The notes beneath the pieces are model-generated. The model did no database searches. It was not told where the DNA came from and was given only the letters and a program-made list of their open reading frames with translations. A program made the position numbers and the translations under genes. A stretch of DNA of 64,000 nucleotides. Origin: Candidatus Poribacteria bacterium. GTDB lineage: Bacteria; Poribacteria; WGA-4E; WGA-3G. The stretch lies in contig JAAXHL010000037.1 in the NCBI GenBank assembly GCA_012270865.1, forward strand, positions 59,250 through 123,249. The letters run 5' to 3'. Shown here piece after piece: positions 41,216 through 49,819 of the stretch (the first letter of the stretch is position 1; each line of letters opens with the position of its first letter).

Positions 41216-42244
41216 ATGTTTGTTCCAGTGACAAGTCAAACAGGCAAAAAACTAATGCCTACGCATGCTAACAAGGCGGGCATGCTCATTAAGAAAGGTT
41301 TAGCCACGCCCTATTGGTCTAATGGTATATTTTCTATCCGGCTTAACTATGCGACGGAAGGCGAGTACACGCAAGATATAGCCGTCGGTGTTGACCCCGG
41401 CAGTAAGAAAGAAGGTTTTACCGTCAAATCAGAGGCACACACTTATTTGAATGTACAGGCGGACGCTCATAAGGGTGTGGGCAAGAAAGTTGCCAAGCGT
41501 CATGAGTTACGCAGAGGCAGACGCTCCCGGAAGTGTCCAAATCGCAAGCAGAGAAAGAATCGTGGTGCCAACAAAGAAAGAATACCTGCTGGCACACGTG
41601 CGAGGTGGGATTGGAAACTTCGTATCCTTGATTGGCTATCGAAGCTGTATCCTGTCACACACGTCTGTGTTGAGGATATTAAGGCACGGACAATAGAACA
41701 TGCGAAGAAGTGGAATCAGTCTTTTAGTCCACTTGAAATCGGTAAACAGTGGTTCTATACAGAAGTCGAAAAGCGGTGGCAGTTGCTGACACTACAAGGG
41801 TGGGAAACCAGAGAGATACGCGATAGGTTAGGTCTCAAGAAGTCTTCTAAGAAGTTATCAGAAACCTTTAGCGCACATTGCGTAGATTCTTGGTGTCTGG
41901 CACATCACACCGTAGGGGGTGTTTCTATTCCTGAGAATACCGATATATTCTGTATAGCGCCTATCCCCATCAAACGCCGGTGTCTGCATAGAGAACAAGA
42001 GGCAAAAGGCAGGCAGCGAAATAGATATGGTGGCACTGTGTTAGGAAACGGGCTCGTCAAAAACACTTTGATAAAGCACGTCAAATATGGGTTCACACGC
42101 CTTGTTGGTGTTAATGCGAAAGGTTTATTTTCCATCTATACGCTTGAAGGTAAACGATTGACAACAAGCGCGAAACGAAACGATTTTAGAGTGCTAACAC
42201 GCCTGAACTTTAACTACAGGAGCGGGCATTCCTCCCCAAGCTAA
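41216..42244 (+). CDS. isrB: IsrB-like RRXRR/RuvC protein (OMEGA system, HNH-less)
   Basis: 342 residues. PLMP-type N-terminal motif (GKKLMPTHANKAGMLIKKG), RuvC-I GVDPGSKKEG with Asp60, arginine-rich bridge helix (RHELRRGRRSRKCPNRKQRK, 95-114), RuvC-II HVCVEDIKA with Glu153, RuvC-III SAHCVDSWCLAH with His221 and Asp224, then the RRXRR-type C-terminal region (KRRCLHREQEAKGRQRNRYG). Only about 65 residues separate RuvC-II and -III and no HNH Cys/His pattern is present, as in IsrB and unlike IscB (400-500 aa). Known IsrB is an RNA-guided nickase. All RuvC acidic residues are intact. The stop codon lies in the loop of the right-end hairpin. Confidence 0.88.
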   Translation: MFVPVTSQTGKKLMPTHANKAGMLIKKGLATPYWSNGIFSIRLNYATEGEYTQDIAVGVDPGSKKEGFTVKSEAHTYLNVQADAHKGVGKKVAKRHELRRGRRSRKCPNRKQRKNRGANKERIPAGTRARWDWKLRILDWLSKLYPVTHVCVEDIKARTIEHAKKWNQSFSPLEIGKQWFYTEVEKRWQLLTLQGWETREIRDRLGLKKSSKKLSETFSAHCVDSWCLAHHTVGGVSIPENTDIFCIAPIPIKRRCLHREQEAKGRQRNRYGGTVLGNGLVKNTLIKHVKYGFTRLVGVNAKGLFSIYTLEGKRLTTSAKRNDFRVLTRLNFNYRSGHSSPS

Positions 42245-42396
42245 AGCATGGGGTCTCCTGCCCGAAGATTGATGAATAGGAGGACGGACTAATTAGAAGC
42301 TGTCTTTCGCCTTCTCTGATAAAGTTACTGATGGACTGGCTTCTTATTGAATATATTATTCATTAGTTGGGAGAGTTTTGAATTGGTCCGACAAAA

Positions 42397-44010
42397 ATGA
42401 CAAAAACAAAGATCGCTGATCTCAGCGAGCTCAAGGATCGTGAACCGACTTATGCCCTCGTTGCGAATGTGGATCTCGTCGTTATCCGTTACGACAACGA
42501 AGTCTCTGTACTCTACGGTAGGTGTCATCACCGCGGCGCACTGCTGGCAGACGGCTATATTGATGGCGAGAACCTGATATGCGGCGTTCACTACTGGGAC
42601 TACCGCTACGACACCGGTATCAGCGAATATCAGAACACGGAACGTCTCGCGAAGTTTAAGGCGTGGATAGAAAACGATGCTGTCTACGTTGACGAAGACG
42701 AAATACGGGAATGGGAACACCAGAACCCGCAATCCTACCATCGTGACGAATATCAAGGCGCGTATCAGGACATCCACGGCACGCCAGAGGAACCGTATGT
42801 CGCCCAGATTCGGGAACTCGCAAGCCACGGGCTTAGCAAAGTCGGACACCACGGTCCGACCGATGCGATGGGTGTGCTACGCGCCGACCTACCGAATTGG
42901 GATGCGCTCCAGTTTGTAGTGGCGCAGCTGCACAAAACCCCGCACCTTGATGATGAACTTGTGAGAACGGAATTGGTTATCGGTCCGCGTGCGAAAAAAC
43001 CGCTGAAATTGGAGATACCGATCTTTGTTTCCGATATGAGTTTCGGTGCGTTGTCCGCTGAAGCGAAGACCGCATTGGCGAAGGGTGCGGAGATGGCAGG
43101 AACAGGTATCTGCTCCGGCGAAGGCGGGATGCTATTGGCAGAGGCGGAGTCAAACAGCCGTTATTTTTATGAACTCGCCTCCGCACGGTTCGGATTCTCT
43201 TATGACAAACTGGAACACGCACAGGCTTTCCATTTCAAAGGTGGACAGGGTGCTAAAACAGGGACAGGCGGACACCTTCCCGGCAATAAGGTAACAGAGG
43301 AGATCGCAGCGGTACGTGGGCTGCACGCAGGGGAACCCGCGATCTCGCCTGCACGGTTCCCAGATTGGGAAGCACTTGACGATTTCGCAAAATTTGCTGA
43401 ACGGGTACGAAAAGAGACCGGCGGAATCCCAATCGGCTTTAAACTCTCGGCACAGCACATTGAGAAAGATATTGAAGCCGCACTTCACGTCGGCGTGGAC
43501 TATATCATTCTCGATGGCAGAGGCGGTGGCACGGGTGCTGCACCGCTCCTATTCCGAGACAATATCTCGGTACCGACAATGCCTGCGTTAGCACGGGCGC
43601 GGAAATATCTCGATGAAACGGGAAACAGCGATGTCACACTTATCATCACTGGTGGCTTGAGAACGCCTGCCGATTTTGCGAAAGCGATGGCACTCGGTGC
43701 AGACGGGGTCGCAATCGCGAATTCGGCGATGCAGGCGATCGGTTGTATCGGGATGCGCGCATGCCACACAAACAACTGTCCGGTCGGGATTGCGACGCAG
43801 AAAGATCATCTCCGTTCACGACTCAAGGTGGAAGTCTCCGCGCAGCGATTGAATCGGTTTCTCGGTGCCTCTGTGTCTCTCATGCAAGTCTTAGCACGTG
43901 CCTGTGGACACAACCATCTGAATCAGTTCAACTCGGACGACCTGACGACATGGGAGCGTGATGTTGCGTATTTGACTGGCGTTAAATATGCCGGGGTTGT
44001 GCCGTTGTAG
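42397..44010 (+). CDS. Rieske [2Fe-2S] - glutamate synthase (FMN) fusion protein
   Basis: 537 residues. Residues 1-105 form a Rieske domain with GRCHHRG (CxH) and LICGVHYWDY (CxxH) ligands. The rest is the FMN/3Fe-4S catalytic domain of glutamate synthase: SDMSFGALSAEAKTALAKGA, KGGQGAKTGTGGHLPG, LDGRGGGTGAAPLLFRD and the cluster cysteines in GMRACHTNNCPVGIATQ. The amidotransferase (GATase) domain is absent, so it is not a complete GltB; FMN-dependent members of this family act with other electron donors. The Rieske domain may feed electrons to FMN. No gltD is adjacent. Confidence 0.9.
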   Translation: MTKTKIADLSELKDREPTYALVANVDLVVIRYDNEVSVLYGRCHHRGALLADGYIDGENLICGVHYWDYRYDTGISEYQNTERLAKFKAWIENDAVYVDEDEIREWEHQNPQSYHRDEYQGAYQDIHGTPEEPYVAQIRELASHGLSKVGHHGPTDAMGVLRADLPNWDALQFVVAQLHKTPHLDDELVRTELVIGPRAKKPLKLEIPIFVSDMSFGALSAEAKTALAKGAEMAGTGICSGEGGMLLAEAESNSRYFYELASARFGFSYDKLEHAQAFHFKGGQGAKTGTGGHLPGNKVTEEIAAVRGLHAGEPAISPARFPDWEALDDFAKFAERVRKETGGIPIGFKLSAQHIEKDIEAALHVGVDYIILDGRGGGTGAAPLLFRDNISVPTMPALARARKYLDETGNSDVTLIITGGLRTPADFAKAMALGADGVAIANSAMQAIGCIGMRACHTNNCPVGIATQKDHLRSRLKVEVSAQRLNRFLGASVSLMQVLARACGHNHLNQFNSDDLTTWERDVAYLTGVKYAGVVPL

Positions 44011-44031
44011 CACTTGTTGGTGATGATCTGA

Positions 44032-44048
44032 CGCGGTTGCAAACCGCG
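44032..44048. terminator. GTAGGCGCGGTTT-type hairpin between convergent genes
   Basis: CGCGGTT-GCA-AACCGCG between the stops at 44010 and 44073. No strong U tract; belongs to the dispersed palindrome family (followed by cctac) and may end both transcripts. Confidence 0.45.
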
Positions 44049-44072
44049 CCTACCGAATAGAGAGAAGCGGAA

Positions 44073-44900
44073 TTATAGCCGAATCTTTTTGAAAGCCTCA
44101 ATTTGTGCCGTAATCGCGCGCTCTGTCGGGAGACGTTCTGCACTCGATGCCCCGTAGAATCCGACAACGCCTTCGGTATTTTCCAGAACGTACGTAGCGT
44201 CTTCCGGTTCAGCGATGGGACCGCCGTGGCAGATAACGAGGATATCAGGATTGACACCTTTCGCTGCGTCGTGGATGGCTTGCACTTGCTTGGCAGCATC
44301 CGCCAATGTGAACGCAGTCTTTGCACCGATAGAACCTTTTGTAGTCAACCCCATGTGTGCGACGAGGATATCCGCACCAGCATCCGCCATCTGCTCCGCT
44401 TCAGATTCGTTGAAGGCGTATGGTGTCGTGAGCATTCCCATCTGACTTGCTGTCCGAATCATCTCCACCTCAGGTCCATACCCCATGTCGGTCTCTTCGA
44501 GCAGTTGACGGAATGTGCCGTCAATCAGACCGACCGTTGGGAAGTTCTGTACACCGGAAAACCCGATTTCATCTATCTGTTTCAAGAATATATCCATCAA
44601 GCGGAACGGATCCGTGCCACAGACCCCTGCGAGGACGGGTGTATCCGGTACGACGGGTAGTACTTCGCTCGCCATCTCAACGACAATCTGGTTCGCGTCG
44701 CCGTAGGGCATCATGCCAGCGAGTGAACCTCTGCCTGCCATTCTGAATCTGCCGGAGTTATAGATAATAATAAGGTCAATGCCACCAGCAGCCTCGCATT
44801 TGGCGGAGATACCCGTGCCAGCACCTGCCCCGATGATGGGTTTGCCAGCGTCAATGTTGTTGCGTAGTTGTGTTAAAATATTTTCTCGTCTGAATTTCAT
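44073..44900 (-). CDS. phosphoenolpyruvate hydrolase / Tm-1-like TIM-barrel family protein
   Basis: 275 residues matching the PEP-hydrolase-like family (PF09370) of TIM-barrel proteins: [20 protein letters not shown] at the N-terminus, [57 protein letters not shown] and a C-terminal [12 protein letters not shown]. Family members are related to the C-terminal part of the plant Tm-1 resistance protein. The reaction of bacterial homologues is poorly defined. AAGGACAACTATC precedes the ATG. Confidence 0.88.
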   Translation of the reverse strand: MKFRRENILTQLRNNIDAGKPIIGAGAGTGISAKCEAAGGIDLIIIYNSGRFRMAGRGSLAGMMPYGDANQIVVEMASEVLPVVPDTPVLAGVCGTDPFRLMDIFLKQIDEIGFSGVQNFPTVGLIDGTFRQLLEETDMGYGPEVEMIRTASQMGMLTTPYAFNESEAEQMADAGADILVAHMGLTTKGSIGAKTAFTLADAAKQVQAIHDAAKGVNPDILVICHGGPIAEPEDATYVLENTEGVVGFYGASSAERLPTERAITAQIEAFKKIRL

Positions 44901-44947
44901 GATAGTTGTCCTTACCTATGAGAATTGGATGTGGTATACTGTAAGCA

Positions 44948-45763
44948 TTATAGCAAAATATTAGATTTTGTGTCATATTTTCCTGCCGGGACGGTGGGGA
45001 TTTCACGCCACACTGAAGATGCTGGTGCTGTTTTTCGTGCTTTCAATGCGCCCCAGGTTGTCACAAGCGCGTCAGCAGGTTCAACAGCGTAGGCTTTATT
45101 GTTCCAATCCAGTGAAAGCACAATGTCCTTCATCGTTATCAAGATAGGCTCAGGTTCACCCCCTGTCGCCGGAATAACGAAATTACCGAGTGAACGGAAT
45201 AATTCTATGTTTCTGATCTCTAAGTGCGTATAAGAACCGTAGGCAATAAACTTTCCATCAGGGGACCAGGAATCAACGCTATAGATATAATCCTTTTTTG
45301 AAGGTACTATTTCCGCGCCTGCATCGGGTTCCACCGGTGCAACAGCAATAGCCTTCGTCCACAAGTTTCCATCTCGCGCGACAACGATACCAAAAGCAAT
45401 CTGTTTTCCGTTTGGTGAAAAAACTGGCGAAGAGTCTATACGCCGTAAAATACGAAAGATGTCCTTTGTCGCAACGTCGAATAAAAACAACTCGTTAAGT
45501 CTAGAAAAAGCAATGTGCCTCCCATTGGGCGACCATTCTACATCATATATATCCATAGCATCATGATCCATGAGGCGTTCAATTTCGGGTTCAGGTTTGG
45601 CAAGTTCATCATTTCGGATGATCATTAGCCCTGGGCGCTCTACGAAGATGACATCGCCGTTGCTCGAAATATCTGCATCTATGAGCCCGGGGAATCTACC
45701 AAGTGTTAAGTTTTTTGCCTTCCTAAGTGGGTTTTTCCGATCTAAAATAGGACTTACGCAAAA
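44948..45763 (-). pseudogene. TolB-like beta-propeller protein, N-terminus lost at a repeat insertion
   Basis: Propeller blades are clear (EWSPNGRHIAFSRL, VFSPNGKQIAFGI, SWSPDGKFIAYGSY). The protein-like frame continues upstream of the first ATG (45625) as GLIDADISSNGDVIFVERPG and ends at a stop (45766-45764) inside the MITE-like element at 45749-45843. No ATG, GTG or TTG is in frame there, so a longer ancestral gene was probably cut by the insertion; translation from 45625 would give 225 aa without a signal peptide. Near the end, ADALVTTWGALKARK is the TTWG motif, here followed by about 31 more residues. Confidence 0.7.
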
Positions 45764-45843
45764 TCAGAGAATTAGGTCTATCATAAGGCAATCGGTGCAG
45801 TTAGGAAACCGCATTTCACCTACAAGGGCAGTGCGTAAGCCCC
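45749..45843. mobile_element. MITE-like element with GGACTTACGCA ends, second copy
   Basis: Left end AGGACTTACGCA (45749-45760); right end TGCGTAAGCCCC (45832-45843), 10 of 12 complementary. The inner part gcagttaggaaaccgc matches the internal palindrome of copy 3651-3742. It sits between two divergent genes and truncates the one at 44948. Confidence 0.65.
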
Positions 45844-45883
45844 AGAACAAATAATGCGCGTAGCACAAAAGGAGAACAATCCC

Positions 45884-47818
45884 ATGAAATGTACATTGTG
45901 TTCAATTTTAACAATCCTGTTTATAACACTTACAATTACACGGGATATCTACGCCCAAGACTTACATCAATGGCATTTACCCGAAGGTGCGAAAATGCGG
46001 CTCGGTAAAGGCGCGATAAATAAGGTAGCTTACTCTCCCGATGGCACTCGGCTGGCAGTGGGGAGTTCTATCGGTGTTTGGATCTACGATATGGAAAAGG
46101 GCAAGGTGCTTGATCTTTTCCCGATGTATGGCGTATCTTGCTTGGCGTTTAGTCCGGATGGAAAAACCCTCGTCAGTGGGAGCAGGCGGCATAATCTTGT
46201 TTTATGGGATATAACAACCGGTGCACCCTTGCGCACTTTCATCAATATTTATCATAGTGATGTTTTTAGCGTGGCGTTTAGTCCGGATGGAAAAAATTTA
46301 ATCAGTGGACATGACAACGGATTTATCTGTTTGTGGGAAGCAGCAACAGGTAAAGGTTCAAACTACCTCTACAATATCTGGGGCGAAGAAGGAATTTTAC
46401 GCGTCCGCCATCATGTAGGTGAAATTCATGGACTAGCGTTTAGTCCGGATGGGAAAACCTTCGCCTGTCTGTGCAAGGGTGAAAGTGAGGCTGTTCATTT
46501 GTGGGAGACGGCAACGGGGAAGTATATCCAACGCTTGTTCCTTACAGGGGGTGAAGAGAATTCAATCGAGAGTATTGCTTACAGTCCGGATGGACGGACA
46601 GTCGTAATTGGGTTGGGAACTGGCGGGATTATCCTGTTGGATACGACAACCGATGCACGCTCTCAAAATCTCGGACATGGTATGCGGCGCATTTTAGGTT
46701 TAGCGTTCAGTTCGGATGGGCAGCTGCTTGCCGGTTGTGATATAGACGAGACGGTTCGTTTATGGGATATAAAAACAGGCAAACTCCTTCGTACTTTTAT
46801 TGGACATAAAGATGAAGTCTTTAGTGTAGCGTTTAGCCCAGATGGAAAGACGGTCGTGAGCAGTAGTAAGGAATCTGTCCGTTTATGGAATACACACGGA
46901 GAAGAGCAGCTACGTTCTGTCATCACGCATACTGCTATTTTAGGTGCAGCGTTTAGTCCAGATGGAAATACACTCGCCAGTGGGAATGCGGACAATACTG
47001 TCCGTTTATGGGACGCGAAATCCGGTGAACCTCTCACCACTCTCATCGGACATAAGGGTGAGGTCTCTAATGTGGCGTTTAGTCCAGATGGAAATACACT
47101 CGCGAGTATGGGGAACGACACTGTCCGTTTGTGGGATGCCAGAACAGGCGAACACCTACGCGCACTCTCTGAATCTAAGTATTATAGTATGGCGTTTAGT
47201 CCGGATGACGAAACACTTGCGACTGAACATCAAGGGAATACTGTCCGTTTGTGGAATACAAAAACAAGCGAACTTCGCCACACGTTCACCAAACAGGAAC
47301 ATTGGATCATTCACATGGCGTTCAGTCCGGATGGGCAGCTGCTTGCACTGCTTCAGGATAAGGACAGAAACCGCAGTTTGTGGGATACAAAAGGAGGCGA
47401 ACTTATATATTCTCTTACTGTGCCTACCACAAAAAGAAATCAGTCAGGCGCAGCATTCAGCCCGGATGGTAGCATGCTGGCAACAGGTATGGTGGATAAG
47501 ACACCCATAGGGAAAAAGGACGATATTGTTTGGTTATGGGATACAACGACAGGTGAACATATACGCACTCTTACTGGACATCTTGATACAATTACGTGTG
47601 TAGCATTTAGTCCGGATGGGCAGAGGCTTGCCAGTGGCAGTGACGACGAGACTGTCCTTTTATGGGATTTGAAAACCCACAAACACCCGCGTATCCTTAT
47701 TGGACACAATGATAGGGTTTTGAACGTGGCATTCAGTCCGGATGGCAAAACGCTAGTGAGTTCAAGTAGCGATGGTATAGTGCTTCTGTGGGATATCATA
47801 TCTGGTAATGGGCATTAG
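45884..47818 (+). CDS. secreted WD40-repeat protein (14 blades)
   Basis: 644 residues from the ATG at 45884, which has GGAG 9 nt upstream (the frame is open from 45854). Signal peptide MKCTLCSILTILFITLTI...YAQ. After LPEGAKMRLGKGAINKVAYS come 14 WD40 units (FSPDGKTL...VRLWD and variants), enough for two seven-bladed propellers. The N-terminal LPEGAxxRLGKG signature is shared with the gene at 63407. Likely a periplasmic or surface protein-interaction scaffold; no enzyme domain is seen. Confidence 0.9.
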   Translation: MKCTLCSILTILFITLTITRDIYAQDLHQWHLPEGAKMRLGKGAINKVAYSPDGTRLAVGSSIGVWIYDMEKGKVLDLFPMYGVSCLAFSPDGKTLVSGSRRHNLVLWDITTGAPLRTFINIYHSDVFSVAFSPDGKNLISGHDNGFICLWEAATGKGSNYLYNIWGEEGILRVRHHVGEIHGLAFSPDGKTFACLCKGESEAVHLWETATGKYIQRLFLTGGEENSIESIAYSPDGRTVVIGLGTGGIILLDTTTDARSQNLGHGMRRILGLAFSSDGQLLAGCDIDETVRLWDIKTGKLLRTFIGHKDEVFSVAFSPDGKTVVSSSKESVRLWNTHGEEQLRSVITHTAILGAAFSPDGNTLASGNADNTVRLWDAKSGEPLTTLIGHKGEVSNVAFSPDGNTLASMGNDTVRLWDARTGEHLRALSESKYYSMAFSPDDETLATEHQGNTVRLWNTKTSELRHTFTKQEHWIIHMAFSPDGQLLALLQDKDRNRSLWDTKGGELIYSLTVPTTKRNQSGAAFSPDGSMLATGMVDKTPIGKKDDIVWLWDTTTGEHIRTLTGHLDTITCVAFSPDGQRLASGSDDETVLLWDLKTHKHPRILIGHNDRVLNVAFSPDGKTLVSSSSDGIVLLWDIISGNGH

Positions 47819-47842
47819 GCAGCACATCACACATTATGAGTA

Positions 47843-47862
47843 GGCGGGGCCGGGGACCCGCC
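47843..47862. repeat. GTAGGCGGGG-type hairpin between convergent genes
   Basis: GGCGGG (47843-47848) / CCCGCC (47857-47862) with an 8-nt loop, 24 nt after the WD40 stop. Possible bidirectional terminator; no U tract. Confidence 0.45.
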
Positions 47863-47870
47863 CTTACATT

Positions 47871-49046
47871 TTACCGCCGCGCATGCTGCGATTCTGCTGG
47901 GGCGCGGTATTCAACATCAAGATGTGGTGTCTCTAAACGGATATGCCCTTGAAGGCGCGAAGTCAAACAACTCTCCAATGCTCCGCTTACCAACAGAGTG
48001 CGCTCTGCCGGATACGGTGCGATACCTGTCTCAAAAAGTTCCTCAATCTTGGCGATGAGACACGCGGAATAGGTAACGTTCGGGGTTGGCGTTAAGAAAA
48101 ACTGCGTAGACACCGGTACCGATTCATCCTTCAGTTTCGCGGCGAAACAGTAATCCCGGACTGCCCCGTTGAGCATCAGCAGTGTCGCTCGCAACCCGTC
48201 GTTATATTCAATGAAATAGGCGGACGGGTTCTCGACGAGTCGGTAGATTTCACCGTTACCGATCATATCCTGCGTTCTACCGTCTTCATCGGTTAAACCG
48301 CACGGCGTATCACTTCTCGAAAGTGCCGCTTCCAACAATTCCAGAGACCAGCGTCCATCTTCGCCTGCTTTCCAGACCTCCTCACCATCTATTAATTGGA
48401 CAGCAGCGACACCCGTCTCGCCCCCTTTTCGGCGTTCTGTCATACACTGCATCGCCTCCAAAGCGTGATAATCCATCGGGTCTGAACCGCCAACGCCTAC
48501 CATGAGCCCCTCTTCTATTTCACATTCCAACGGCAGATCGACATCCGGCAATCGCCACGTGACAGGCAGCGACGAACCCGCCAGCACACCAAACCCGAGG
48601 CGGTGTCCGTCGTCTACCATCTCTTTCGCTTTCTCGAAACTGTAGGAGAGGTGCTTATCGTTGAAGATAGGCACAGCACGTCCGTCTGCTTCAAAAACCT
48701 TGACGCACGCTTTGAAAAAGTCGTAGCGTGGATATAATACTTGACTTTTTTCATTGGTAGGATAATCGCCGTGTTCTCCAATCAAAAGCACCGCATCCAC
48801 AGCGAGTTCATCACCACCGCACCGCAGTGCTTCAGCAATGGTAGGATAGACGGAGAACCCGAATTCTCTGGCACGGTCTTCGCTCTGCTCTCCCTCCGGT
48901 TTCTGATCGACGTATAGAGAGACAACTTTCATATCGGGACGATGCCATCTGCCCTCTTTTGGATAGCCGACAAGAAACCGATCTGCAAAATGTTGCGCGT
49001 GTGATAGATAACGGTAGATAGTGGTAATAACAGCAATTCGTTTCAT
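47871..49046 (-). CDS. uncharacterised protein, paralogue of 49820
   Basis: 391 residues, no signal peptide. Starts IAVITTIYRYLSHAQHFADR (a nucleotide-binding-like beta strand and helix). Conserved with its paralogue are VLLIGEHGDYPTNEKSQVLYPRY, PIFNDKHLSY, FGVLAGSSLPVTWRLPDV and PYPAERTLLVSGALE. His and Asp/Glu residues in these segments (GEHGDYP, NDKH, YNDGL) could form a metal or substrate site. I do not recognise the family. The paralogue lies one gene upstream. Confidence 0.85.
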   Translation of the reverse strand: MKRIAVITTIYRYLSHAQHFADRFLVGYPKEGRWHRPDMKVVSLYVDQKPEGEQSEDRAREFGFSVYPTIAEALRCGGDELAVDAVLLIGEHGDYPTNEKSQVLYPRYDFFKACVKVFEADGRAVPIFNDKHLSYSFEKAKEMVDDGHRLGFGVLAGSSLPVTWRLPDVDLPLECEIEEGLMVGVGGSDPMDYHALEAMQCMTERRKGGETGVAAVQLIDGEEVWKAGEDGRWSLELLEAALSRSDTPCGLTDEDGRTQDMIGNGEIYRLVENPSAYFIEYNDGLRATLLMLNGAVRDYCFAAKLKDESVPVSTQFFLTPTPNVTYSACLIAKIEELFETGIAPYPAERTLLVSGALESCLTSRLQGHIRLETPHLDVEYRAPAESQHARR

Positions 49047-49126
49047 AATTTTTCTCTCTTATTAACGGCAGAAGAGCGTTGCTTCTTACCTTTAAGGAAT
49101 GCTAACAATAATGCTTTGATCAGAAT

Positions 49127-49753
49127 TCAGGCGGTTAGGGCATTCGCTTCTGAAGTTAGGGGCAAATTTGCGTGCATTAAGTATCCAATTGCCCCGAACA
49201 CCTTCTTTAAATCGCTTATCGCGAGCACTGTTTCATTCTGCGTAAACAGATTTGCCTCTAATTTTCCAAATTCCCAAAGCGCGCCATCCGTGACAATCCC
49301 GTAAACAGGTATTGTGTTGTCATTGTTAATTTTCTGTGCGGCAACTAAGCCAGCCAGGCACTGTCCCCATCCTACAGTGAAATCGCTTCGTTTCGCCTCA
49401 ACCACAACAATGATCGGGCTCCCCAACACTGTTTTTCCTAAGGCTGATTTTGTTGAGATGAGATAATCAGGCGTGCCACTCAGTTGTGTATCGCAAGAAA
49501 TTGATTGGTGGCTCCACAGCGTAAAAGCGTCGGCATATTCTTTGTAGACCTCTCTGAGAATTGGATAGATCACATTTTCACAACGCGCTGCTTCCGATGC
49601 AAATACGTTGATGTGCCGTTGACTAAATGTGAACTCCTCCAAAAAAGCCTCTGAGGGTTCAACGTCCGCGTACTGAATATAGTCGGCTTGCGTATATTTT
49701 ATTTTGTATGCTTCCTGAACCTGCATAATTGATTTGAAATCCGTAAATGCCAT
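49127..49753 (-). CDS. putative PD-(D/E)XK nuclease-fold protein
   Basis: 208 residues. SGTPDYLISTKSAL followed by PIIVVVEAKRSDFTVGWGQC gives the Asp...Glu-x-Lys core of PD-(D/E)XK nucleases, with a helix containing Gln (QCLAGLVAAQ) as in restriction-endonuclease-like families. No methyltransferase or helicase gene accompanies it, so it is an orphan. AAAGGAG precedes the ATG. It sits between two paralogues of an unrecognised family, suggesting it was inserted after their duplication. Confidence 0.7.
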   Translation of the reverse strand: MAFTDFKSIMQVQEAYKIKYTQADYIQYADVEPSEAFLEEFTFSQRHINVFASEAARCENVIYPILREVYKEYADAFTLWSHQSISCDTQLSGTPDYLISTKSALGKTVLGSPIIVVVEAKRSDFTVGWGQCLAGLVAAQKINNDNTIPVYGIVTDGALWEFGKLEANLFTQNETVLAISDLKKVFGAIGYLMHANLPLTSEANALTA

Positions 49754-49819
49754 CTGATTATGCTCCTTTGACCGAAAACGCGATTTCCAATATTTAAAAA
49801 CTATGGCGCGCGTTTTCGG

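Larger units (their letters stand above)
41017..42264 (+). mobile_element. IsrB-like OMEGA element (IS200/IS605-related, non-autonomous)
   Basis: The unit is bounded by two hairpins with the identical 10-nt loop AGCTAAAGCA: CCCTA-loop-TAGGG (41017-41036) at the left and CCCCA-loop-TGGGG (42234-42253) at the right, the latter nested within CGGGCA (42223-42228) / TGCCCG (42259-42264). Subterminal hairpins are typical of IS200/IS605 elements. Only the RRXRR/RuvC gene is present; no TnpA Y1 transposase is seen, so mobility would need a transposase in trans. Exact ends cannot be fixed without comparison to an empty site. Confidence 0.75.

Noticed and set aside
41216-42244. IscB or TnpB identity for the RuvC protein
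   Set aside because: No HNH insertion between RuvC-II and -III as in IscB, and the PLMP-type N-terminus with RRXRR C-terminus does not fit TnpB, whose guide RNA lies at the 3' end.
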